A stretch of 5,222 nucleotides of DNA, taken from assembly GCA_019237355.1 (NCBI GenBank), contig JAFAHH010000557.1, positions 1-5,222 of the forward strand. Direction: 5' to 3'. Position numbers and translations under genes: made by a program. This document shows positions 1-4,252 of this stretch, one piece after another. The stretch comes from Acetobacteraceae bacterium (lineage in GTDB: Bacteria > Pseudomonadota > Alphaproteobacteria > Acetobacterales > Acetobacteraceae). Position 1 is the stretch's first letter, and each line of letters begins with the position of its first letter. Below the pieces are notes generated by a model that worked only from the letters and a program-made list of their open reading frames with translations, searched no databases and was not told the DNA's origin.

Positions 1-146
1 TGCTGCGCAAGGCCTGCGAGAGGACCGCCGCGGCGACCTGGAAGAAGATCGGCGAATTGCTTGACGCATTCACGGCTGAGGAGTGTGCCAACTATCTGGC
101 GAACTCAGGCTATGCCGCTGTTTCAACTTAAAACGGAAATGCTCTA
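1..146 (+). mobile_element. IS630-family insertion sequence, right-hand remnant or end
   Basis: The left edge of the window lies inside an insertion sequence of the IS630 family. The 3' end of its transposase runs to 131. About 15 nt of non-coding end sequence (aaacggaaatgctcta) follows, up to a TA at 145-146. IS630-family elements insert at TA and duplicate it, so the element probably ends at this TA; this placement is inferred. Read in reverse, the end (tagagcatttccgttt) resembles terminal repeats I recall from alphaproteobacterial IS630 elements. The left end lies outside the window, so whether the element is complete and active cannot be judged. Confidence 0.65.
3..131 (+). CDS. IS630-family transposase, C-terminal 42 residues (partial)
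   Basis: This frame is open from the window edge and encodes the final 42 residues of a protein, ending TAA at 129-131. The tail reads LRKACERTAAATWKKIGELL, then DAFTAEECANYLANSGYAAV. The combination of W-K-K-I-G, a D-x-F-T-x-E-E-C-x-N-Y segment and a final N-S-G-Y is the characteristic C-terminus of alphaproteobacterial IS630 transposases (DDE superfamily). The catalytic aspartates and glutamate lie upstream of the window and cannot be checked. The gene converges on the toxin-antitoxin operon, with 75 nt between the two stop codons. Confidence 0.72.
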   Translation: MRKACERTAAATWKKIGELLDAFTAEECANYLANSGYAAVST

Positions 147-179
147 GGATTGCGGTCCCAACCGTCGGAAAGCCTGAAT
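147..179 (-). repeat. 33-nt repeat copy abutting the IS630 end, inverted relative to 4121-4153
   Basis: The reverse complement of this stretch begins attcaggctttccgacg and matches 4121-4153 at 29 of 33 positions by my hand alignment. The first 17 positions match without a break. Homology stops exactly at the TA where the IS630 element appears to end. This copy has only the left part of the longer hairpin seen at 4145-4202. The simplest reading is a dispersed repeat whose other half was separated or replaced by the IS insertion. Confidence 0.7.
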
Positions 180-206
180 TGCCCTGTGCTAGCGCCAGCG
201 AGCGAA

Positions 207-659
207 TTACGGGGTCTGCGCGAGGAGGGCGCGTAAGAGCCGATGCGGTTCAAGTGCAAGCGGGTTGGCTATGGTCACCCCACCCCAGGTGAAGCCATCC
301 TGCATATCTTCCGATAGGAGCAATCGGCACCCCGCGCTCGATGCCGAGGCGAGGATCACAGCATCCCAAATCCCGAACCGATGATCCGTGGCCAGATCAG
401 TTGCCTTGACCATAACCTCGGGTGAAGTCGGGAGGAGGGGAAAGGCGTCGCGCCAGCTCAGAATGGCATTCCGCGCACTCGCAGGCGACCGGTTGGCCTT
501 TGGGACGAGCACGCTGAAGAGCTCCCCGAGCACCTGCACCGGAATACACGCTGAGTCCGGGGGGAGCCTGCTTATCAGCGAGACCACAGCCCCTTTCTTG
601 TCCGGACCGTTCACACCCTCCGCGTAAGCCAGGATGTTGGTGTCAAAGGCCAGCCTCAC
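207..659 (-). CDS. PIN-domain ribonuclease toxin (VapC-like) of a type II toxin-antitoxin pair
   Basis: A 150-residue PIN-domain protein, a normal length for VapC-type toxins, which are Mg-dependent endoribonucleases acting in the cytoplasm. The expected acidic residues are visible: D6 in the N-terminal FDTNIL motif, E46 in VLGELF, D99 in GIWDAVIL, and E117/D118 in LLLSEDMQDG. The active site therefore looks intact. The start is GTG at 659-657, whose bases overlap the antitoxin stop in a GTGA junction. Only AGGA directly abutting the start resembles a Shine-Dalgarno, so translation probably depends on reinitiation after the antitoxin. The gene ends TAA at 207, about 60 nt from the IS630 end. 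The RNA target cannot be inferred. The family call is firm; activity is assumed from motif conservation. Confidence 0.9.
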   Translation of the reverse strand: MRLAFDTNILAYAEGVNGPDKKGAVVSLISRLPPDSACIPVQVLGELFSVLVPKANRSPASARNAILSWRDAFPLLPTSPEVMVKATDLATDHRFGIWDAVILASASSAGCRLLLSEDMQDGFTWGGVTIANPLALEPHRLLRALLAQTP

Positions 660-895
660 TCCTGGTAGAGCTCGTCGCGGGTCCAGCGGCCGATAACGGT
701 GACCGGTTCGGACTCAAGCCGAGTCAGCAGAGCCTGCCGGGCCTGTTCGGCAAAGTGAGCTTCCCGACGTACGGGTGTAATATGGGCGACGGGCTTGCCA
801 TGAGCGGTGACCGTATAGCCCTCGCCCTCCCGCACCGAGCGCAGAAGCTCCGAAAAGTGCCGGTTCGCCTCGACGGCAGAGATCATCTTACCCAC
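656..895 (-). CDS. Phd/YefM-family antitoxin, partner of the PIN toxin
   Basis: A 79-residue protein with the Phd/YefM fold signature at residues 4-44: MISAVEANRHFSELLRSV, a turn GEGYTVTAHGKPVAHITPV, then a charged helix. In this family the N-terminal part dimerises and binds the operator. The C-terminal tail (here ending W-T-R-D-E-L-Y-Q-E) folds onto the toxin and neutralises it. The start is taken as GTG at 895, because AGGAGGT (902-908, read on the minus strand) lies 6 nt upstream; the in-frame ATG at 886 would be 15 nt away. It is the first gene of the operon and its TGA overlaps the toxin start by 4 nt, the usual antitoxin-first arrangement. Autoregulation through the palindrome at 908-922 is likely. 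Confidence 0.9.
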   Translation of the reverse strand: MGKMISAVEANRHFSELLRSVREGEGYTVTAHGKPVAHITPVRREAHFAEQARQALLTRLESEPVTVIGRWTRDELYQE

Positions 896-907
896 TACCC
901 GACCTCC

Positions 908-922
908 TAGTGAGACTCACTA
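908..922. promoter_or_regulatory. Palindromic operator of the toxin-antitoxin operon
   Basis: TAGTGAG-A-CTCACTA is a perfect 7-bp inverted repeat around one central base. It lies between the candidate -10 element (922-927) and the antitoxin Shine-Dalgarno (902-908), touching both. Phd/YefM antitoxins bind short palindromes at just this position to repress their own operon, so an operator role is a reasonable inference. Confidence 0.65.
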
Positions 923-949
923 CATTAGATCAGGGTGCGCCAAAAGCAA
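922..949 (-). promoter_or_regulatory. Candidate sigma-70 promoter of the toxin-antitoxin operon
   Basis: Read on the minus strand, TTGCTT (944-949) and TAATGT (922-927) are separated by 16 bp and look like modest -35 and -10 elements. Transcription would begin within the palindrome, so a repressor bound there would block initiation. The elements are imperfect and overlap the 3' end of the candidate small ORF at 925-1086. Confidence 0.4.
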
Positions 950-1086
950 GTGTCCCAGTTGTCTGGCGATTTCGGCTGACCCGTCGCACGCAGGAGAAAC
1001 AGCGCACTCACGCCCAGGCCGACAACCATTGTGAGCGCCCGGACTGCACGCTCCGGCGTAACCGCCCGGCGTCCTCCCGCCGTCAT
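925..1086 (-). CDS. Possible 53-residue single-span membrane microprotein, unrecognised
   Basis: An ATG-started frame of 53 codons ends TAA at 925-927. Its product has a basic N-terminus (MTAGGRRAVTPERAVR), one hydrophobic segment at about residues 17-32 (ALTMVVGLGVSALFLL), then RATGQPKSPDN and a short tail with two tryptophans. This resembles a small inner-membrane protein with its N-terminus inside. By hand count 38 of 53 third positions are G or C, as in neighbouring genes. I recognise no family. No Shine-Dalgarno precedes the start, but a 9-codon ORF (1083-1112, MLTWPPRFG) ends in TGA overlapping this ATG as ATGA, which would allow coupling. The end of the frame overlaps the toxin-antitoxin promoter. 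It could be a real gene, the remnant of a longer membrane protein, or chance. A longer plus-strand frame over the same DNA (910-1206) is arginine-rich and less protein-like. Confidence 0.35.
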   Translation of the reverse strand: MTAGGRRAVTPERAVRALTMVVGLGVSALFLLRATGQPKSPDNWDTCFWRTLI

Positions 1087-1148
1087 CCGAAGCGGGGAGG
1101 CCAAGTGAGCATGTCAGTAAGCCGCGAAGACGACAACCGAAATTGCCG

Positions 1149-1565
1149 TCACCGATCCATCTCTTGCTCTATCGCCGCGATCTCGGCATCGCTAAAGCCG
1201 AAATGATGCGCGACTTCATGTATCAAGACGCTTCGCACCAGCCGGAATAGATCGACGCGCGTCTCAATCCATTCCAGCAGAATAGGCTCGCGATAGAGGA
1301 AGATCATGTCGGGGTGGCGGGCAATGTCGGTCACGCTCCGGTGGATCAGAGGCACGCCGCGATAGAGGCCGGTAAGCTCCCACGGATTCTCAACTCCCAT
1401 TTCGCTAAGCGTTTCCTCGTCGGGCATTTCTTCCACGGCGATACTGGTGCCGCTGATGTGCTTCCTAAGCTGGGCGGGGATCGCCGCAAGCGCGTCCTCG
1501 GCCATTTGCTCGAGATCCTGGGCGCTAGGGGGCGGGCCATACCGATATTTGCGAGGCGTATGCAT
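1149..1565 (-). CDS. Metallopeptidase family protein (minimal zincin, DUF1025-type)
   Basis: A 138-residue protein with a C-terminal zinc-protease signature, HEVAHHFGFSD at residues 116-126. H116 and H120 are zinc ligands, E117 is the catalytic base, and G123 and D126 complete the extended HExxHxxGxxD motif. The preceding region matches the small cytoplasmic zincin family (Pfam Zincin_1): a helix at about 14-30, then EEMPDEETLSEMG, LTGLYRGVPL, and MIFLYREPILLEW. The length is typical. The substrate of this family is not established. ATG at 1565 is the start; there is no Shine-Dalgarno, but a TATAAA box lies 7 nt upstream, suggesting a leaderless message. It diverges from mmcB. Confidence 0.88.
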   Translation of the reverse strand: MHTPRKYRYGPPPSAQDLEQMAEDALAAIPAQLRKHISGTSIAVEEMPDEETLSEMGVENPWELTGLYRGVPLIHRSVTDIARHPDMIFLYREPILLEWIETRVDLFRLVRSVLIHEVAHHFGFSDAEIAAIEQEMDR

Positions 1566-1572
1566 TGCGCAA

Positions 1573-1578
1573 TTTATA
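1573..1578 (-). promoter_or_regulatory. Candidate -10 element for the zincin gene, possibly leaderless
   Basis: TATAAA on the minus strand is followed by 7 nt (ttgcgca) and then the ATG of the metallopeptidase gene. That distance would put the transcript start on the A of the ATG. No convincing -35 was found 16-18 nt upstream. On the plus strand the same AT-rich block could serve as -10 for mmcB, with TTGCGA at 1549-1554 as a -35 (18-bp spacer). The two promoters may therefore overlap. Confidence 0.35.
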
Positions 1579-1627
1579 TGGGAACGGGCGCTTGTCTCTC
1601 CACCCGCTCCGGCCTAGCAGGCAAGCA

Positions 1628-2125
1628 ATGGAGCTCGCGTTCCCTGATCGAACCGCCATCATCCGGCGGGAGACGGCCCGGCTGTGCCGTGTGCTCGGCT
1701 GGGCGCCCCTGCATGAAGTGCCCCTGCCCAATGGAAGGCGGGCCGATATCCTCGCGCTGCGACCAAATGGCTCTTTGGCTTGCATCGAAATCAAATCCGG
1801 GCTGCGGGATTTCTTGACCGATCGCAAATGGCCCGAATACCGCGAGTTCACCGATGCTCTCTATTTCGCGGTCGATACCGAGTTCCCGCATGAGCTTGTG
1901 CCGGAGGATACCGGCCTTATGATCGTCGATGACCGCGGTGCAGATTTGATCCGCGACGCCCGCGCCCATCCACTTGCAACAGCGCGCCGCCGGAGCTTGA
2001 TCCAGCGCTTTGCCATGCTGGCGGCCTGCCGCCTTGCCGCTCTCGAAGACCCGGCCGGCTTCACCCTTATCCCAAACAGCCGCATGCCCAGAATAGCTAT
2101 TCGCGTAAAAGCAGCCGGTCGTTGA
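1628..2125 (+). CDS. mmcB: MmcB family DNA repair protein
   Basis: A 165-residue protein of the MmcB family (formerly DUF1052). The family is named for a Caulobacter gene that is SOS-regulated and needed for mitomycin C resistance, and it is thought to have a PD-(D/E)XK-type nuclease fold. Visible core: R-R-A-D40-I-L-A-L, then C-I-E54-I-K56-S-G, the D...ExK arrangement of such nucleases, followed by D61-F, KWPEYREFTDALYFAV (68-82) and a later DARAHPLATARRRSL stretch (110-124). ATG at 1628 was chosen over the in-frame TTG at 1565: the protein then begins MELAFPDRTAIIRRE, the family length fits, and GCAGG lies 6 nt upstream. No alphaproteobacterial LexA box (GTTC-N7-GTTC) was found in the short upstream gap. 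The 3' end overlaps the convergent phosphatase gene by 29 nt. Confidence 0.9.
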   Translation: MELAFPDRTAIIRRETARLCRVLGWAPLHEVPLPNGRRADILALRPNGSLACIEIKSGLRDFLTDRKWPEYREFTDALYFAVDTEFPHELVPEDTGLMIVDDRGADLIRDARAHPLATARRRSLIQRFAMLAACRLAALEDPAGFTLIPNSRMPRIAIRVKAAGR

Positions 2126-2768
2126 TGAAGGACCCGAGTCCGCCTGCGCGAAAATGGCGGATCAGCTCCTCGCGGTCGTAGTCTTCGCGGACCCAATCCA
2201 GGAAAGCCTTCCGACCCTCTGCGTCGCGTGCGTAAAGATGAAAAAATGCATCTAGAACGCCGGTGCGGGATTGGGCGATGTGGCCGAAGCGAAGGCTAAG
2301 CTGCTTGAGCGCCTGCTTGGCGGTTCCGCCATGGACCAGCAAATAAATACCGGAAGCAAGCCCCGCCCGGTCGGCCCCCGATTTGCAATGTACGAGAGCC
2401 GGTTCCGCCATTGTACGGTAAGTTTCGGCCAGGCGGAGCACCCGGTCGGCTTGCGGGGCCCCGCGCGATTCGAGCGGCGCGTCGACGAAATGCAGCCCAA
2501 GCGTATCCGCCGTTTCACGGGCAAGAGCGTCCGCGCCGTTATGGGTCTTGCCCCGCAGATTGATCAAAGTGCGGATACCGTGCCGCCGTGTTAGGCTGGC
2601 CAGCCGCCCCGGCAGAGGATGGCTCGAGCGATAGAGCCGGCCGGGCAGCACGGCCGCGAACCGGGGCCAAGCTACCCGGGTGAATCCATGGTCGATAAAG
2701 AATGCGTCGATCCAGGCGATCGCCCGGTCAGCCGGCCGAATAAGGCTCCCGCGATAAATACTGTCCAT
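2097..2768 (-). CDS. Tyrosine/dual-specificity-type protein phosphatase
   Basis: A 223-residue cytoplasmic protein with the Cys-based phosphatase signature HCKSGADRAG at residues 127-136. C128 is the nucleophile and R134 the phosphate-binding arginine. Upstream are the usual bacterial landmarks: LYRSSHPLPG (45-54), HGIRTLINLRG (63-73), and HFVDAPLESRG (93-103), where D96 is the likely general acid. The substrate may be a phosphoprotein or another phosphoester; the sequence does not say. A helical C-terminal extension (about 170-223) goes beyond the minimal domain. The start is ATG at 2768: an in-frame TAG only four codons upstream excludes a longer form. A 12-bp palindrome (GCCCCGCGGGGC, 2769-2780) directly precedes the start, so AGG-like ribosome-binding sequence sits at least 11 nt away. 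It converges on mmcB. Confidence 0.88.
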   Translation of the reverse strand: MDSIYRGSLIRPADRAIAWIDAFFIDHGFTRVAWPRFAAVLPGRLYRSSHPLPGRLASLTRRHGIRTLINLRGKTHNGADALARETADTLGLHFVDAPLESRGAPQADRVLRLAETYRTMAEPALVHCKSGADRAGLASGIYLLVHGGTAKQALKQLSLRFGHIAQSRTGVLDAFFHLYARDAEGRKAFLDWVREDYDREELIRHFRAGGLGSFINDRLLLRE

Positions 2769-2839
2769 GCCCCGCGGGGCCTACCTAACCGCGGGCACTC
2801 AAGCAAGGCTTTTGGCGCAGAAGGCCCGGCCGGCGGACG

Positions 2840-3028
2840 TTATTTCGTCGGACGTGCAGGGGGCATGCTGCCTGCCTCCTCATCCGTGCCCAAGGGGGCA
2901 GCGGCCGGGTCGCTCATCGGCTGCTTGTCCCCAGTGAGGCCGCGGTTGATCTCCGCGCGCTCCTGGCTGGGATTAAGGGGCTGGGCTGGGCCGCGTTCTT
3001 CCGGTTGATGCTCCGCTCCATCTGGCAT
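2840..3028 (-). CDS. Small hydrophilic protein of sphingomonad type, function unknown
   Basis: A 62-residue, highly polar and proline-rich protein, probably largely disordered: EERGPAQPLNPSQERAEINR, then LTGDKQPMSDPAAAPLGTDE. The NPSQER-EIN, TGDK and DPAAAPLGTD-EA elements are a pattern I associate with short hypothetical proteins of Sphingomonadales; no function is known to me. The frame stays open upstream to 3139, but ATG at 3028 is the likely start because GGAGG (3035-3039, minus strand) lies 6 nt before it. It has no signal peptide or membrane segment. It diverges from the DUF2934 gene across a 95-nt gap. The phosphatase gene lies 71 nt downstream on the same strand, so partial co-transcription is possible. 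Confidence 0.75.
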   Translation of the reverse strand: MPDGAEHQPEERGPAQPLNPSQERAEINRGLTGDKQPMSDPAAAPLGTDEEAGSMPPARPTK

Positions 3029-3123
3029 GGGGATCCTCCCACCTCGGTCAAATCGGGCTGCTAACGCGCGGAACGAACCATCGACGAGGTGCGCACGTAT
3101 TGTTGTCCGAGGAGATTTTAAAC
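3029..3123. promoter_or_regulatory. Shared divergent control region, with a weak general-stress-like promoter
   Basis: This gap separates two small divergent genes and contains both Shine-Dalgarno sequences (GGAGG at 3035-3039 on minus, AGGAG at 3110-3114 on plus). Facing the DUF2934 gene is cgGAACGAACC (3069-3079). The second GAAC (3075-3078) is 17 nt from CGTA (3096-3099), a near match to the alphaproteobacterial EcfG pattern GGAAC-N16/17-CGTT. Both elements deviate from consensus, so the sigma-factor assignment is weak. Confidence 0.3.
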
Positions 3124-3483
3124 ATGTCGGATAATCCATTGGTTATGAGCCCCGAACGCGAGCAGCGGATCCGGGAGCGCGCTTACCATCTGTGGGAGCA
3201 AGAAGGCCGGCCGGAAGGGCGCGAAACCGAATTCTGGGAACGGGCCGAGTACCTGATCGGCATGGAAGAGAACGCCGGAGCGGCCCAGCTCCCTAATCCG
3301 GTCAGTCAGCACGACCCGGTTCCGGGTGTGGTCGTCGAAGAGGCGCAAATTCAAGAAAATTACGGCGAGTTCCCGGACCGCTTAACGGACCAGGGAGAAT
3401 GGCGGCAGACGCCGATGACACGCGCGGAATTGCGTGAATATGAAGAAGGTAAGATGCAGCCGACCCGGGGCGATTATCCCTAG
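3124..3483 (+). CDS. DUF2934 domain-containing protein
   Basis: A 119-residue acidic soluble protein. Residues 10-47 match DUF2934: EREQRIRERAYHLWEQEGRP, then EGRETEFWERAEYLI. The invariant-looking RERAY-LWE-EGRPEGR and the W-x-R-A-E helix are clear. The remaining 70 residues are a polar tail with VPGVVVEEAQIQENYGEFPD and a final MTRAELREYEEGK. The domain's function is unknown; it is common in alphaproteobacteria. ATG at 3124 is preferred over an in-frame upstream TTG at 3100 because AGGAG (3110-3114) lies 9 nt before it. The stop is one base from the rsmD stop on the other strand, with no room for a conventional terminator. Confidence 0.85.
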   Translation: MSDNPLVMSPEREQRIRERAYHLWEQEGRPEGRETEFWERAEYLIGMEENAGAAQLPNPVSQHDPVPGVVVEEAQIQENYGEFPDRLTDQGEWRQTPMTRAELREYEEGKMQPTRGDYP

Positions 3484-3484
3484 C

Positions 3485-4033
3485 CTACTCGGCTCGCCAA
3501 AAGCTTAAGCAGGCGGCGCCGTGGGTGCGCTCCGCTAAGAGCAAGGCCGGCAGCGCGGGCGGTTCCGGTCGCTGGGTCTCTGTAATGATGAGGGTACCCG
3601 GCGCAATCCATCCACCGATCCGCAGCCGCTGCACGGTCCCCTTGAGCAGGGACTGCTGGTAGGGCGGGTCAAGAAAAACCAGGCCGCAGGGGCCGCCCGG
3701 CCGCGCGGATAGCGCATCGGTCGGGATTATCGTGCACCGGTCGTTTGCTTCGCAACTAGCTATATTGGCGCCCAGGGCGGCCAGTGCAGCCGGATCATTC
3801 TCGATGAAACTGGCGTGACCGGCTCCGCGCGAAAGCGCCTCCAGACCAAGCGCGCCCGTGCCGGCAAACACGTCGAGCACCCGCGTGCCCTCGATCGCCT
3901 CGTGTCCGGCCCATGGCGCGTGGAGTAGAATATCGAACAACGCCTGCCGGACCCGGTCGGCGGTCGGGCGGGTACGGGCCCCATGTGGGGCGGCCAGCCG
4001 CCGGCCCCGCCAGACACCGCCGATGATGCGCAT
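3485..4033 (-). CDS. rsmD: 16S rRNA (guanine(966)-N(2))-methyltransferase RsmD
   Basis: RsmD transfers a methyl group from S-adenosylmethionine to N2 of G966 in 16S rRNA during 30S assembly. The 182-residue protein has the family's layout: MRIIGGVWRGRRL at the N-terminus, RPTADRVRQALFDIL (22-36), SAM-binding motif I VLDVFAGTGALGLEALSRGA (52-71), an END acidic loop (78-80), D106 in the next motif, and the catalytic DPPY (122-125). The length is normal and no key residue is missing. The frame stays open upstream to 4174, but ATG at 4033 gives the canonical N-terminus and has AAGGGGG just upstream. The gene diverges from the pentapeptide gene, and a hairpin-forming repeat (4063-4095) begins 30 nt upstream of its start. 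Confidence 0.93.
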   Translation of the reverse strand: MRIIGGVWRGRRLAAPHGARTRPTADRVRQALFDILLHAPWAGHEAIEGTRVLDVFAGTGALGLEALSRGAGHASFIENDPAALAALGANIASCEANDRCTIIPTDALSARPGGPCGLVFLDPPYQQSLLKGTVQRLRIGGWIAPGTLIITETQRPEPPALPALLLAERTHGAACLSFWRAE

Positions 4034-4062
4034 TACACCCCCTTCGTCCCACCGCCTCCCAA

Positions 4063-4095
4063 AGCATGATGCCTTCAGATCGACCCCATGATGCT
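4063..4095. repeat. Imperfect hairpin repeat upstream of rsmD
   Basis: agcatgatg (4063-4071) pairs with catgatgct (4087-4095) across a 15-nt loop, with a single G-G mismatch. The following bases, atgctctag (4091-4099), recur at 139-147 at the IS630 end. I recall hairpins of the gcatgatg...catcatgctc type as common interspersed elements in alphaproteobacteria, but cannot verify that here. It may lie in the rsmD 5' leader. Confidence 0.45.
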
Positions 4096-4120
4096 CTAGC
4101 GTATAGGTTTTGCGAGCGCG

Positions 4121-4153
4121 ATTCAGGCTTTCCGACGATCGAGACCCCAATCC
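4121..4153 (+). repeat. 33-nt repeat copy, inverted relative to 147-179
   Basis: Starting attcaggctttccgacg, this stretch matches the reverse complement of 147-179 at 29 of 33 positions. Its last nine bases form the outer left arm of the long hairpin at 4145-4202, so here the unit appears intact. The match lies in non-coding DNA at both sites, which argues for a dispersed element rather than shared coding sequence. Confidence 0.7.
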
Positions 4154-4202
4154 GGGCCTCCATTTTGCGCGCAAAATGGGACCCGGCGCTCGCGAATTGG
4201 GG
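4145..4202. repeat. Long nested inverted repeat (cruciform or hairpin element)
   Basis: The centre is a perfect 20-bp palindrome, ccattttgcgcgcaaaatgg (4160-4179). It is flanked by ccggg (4152-4156) pairing with cccgg (4182-4186), and outside that by ccccaat (4145-4151) pairing with attgggg (4196-4202). The whole forms a nested stem of roughly 22 pairs per arm with small bulges. It lies between the divergent rsmD and pentapeptide genes, about 50 nt before the latter's ATG. It has no T-tract and the flanking genes point away from it, so it is not an obvious terminator. A REP-like dispersed element is the likeliest identity; a regulatory site is possible. Confidence 0.65.
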
Positions 4203-4252
4203 AACCCGAGTCCGCCTCAAGCGATCGCGCTCTCTTGAGAGGAAAATCGGAC

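Noticed and set aside
910..1206. Plus-strand 98-codon frame over the gap between the toxin-antitoxin promoter and the zincin gene
   Set aside because: Arginine-rich, low-complexity product with no domain, starting inside the operator palindrome and running into the zincin gene's 3' end. The opposite-strand 53-codon frame is more protein-like.
1639..1653. GTTC-N7-GAAC near the start of mmcB, resembling a LexA site
   Set aside because: The alphaproteobacterial LexA box is a direct repeat (GTTC-N7-GTTC). This is an inverted arrangement and lies inside the coding sequence.
1314..1817. Plus-strand 167-codon frame across the zincin and mmcB region
   Set aside because: It overlaps two genes with clear catalytic motifs and shows no domain of its own; typical GC-rich shadow frame.
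2132..2145. 14-bp direct match acccgagtccgcct with 4204-4217
   Set aside because: One copy is inside the conserved phosphatase reading frame and the match does not extend; it is near chance level in GC-rich DNA.
3029..3139. N-terminal extension (37 codons) of the 62-residue protein
   Set aside because: The ATG at 3028 has a well-spaced GGAGG. The extension would cover the control region and the start of the divergent DUF2934 gene.
4034..4174. N-terminal extension (47 codons) of RsmD
   Set aside because: It would be encoded by the hairpin repeat region, and the canonical family N-terminus (MRIIGGVWRGRRL) begins at 4033.
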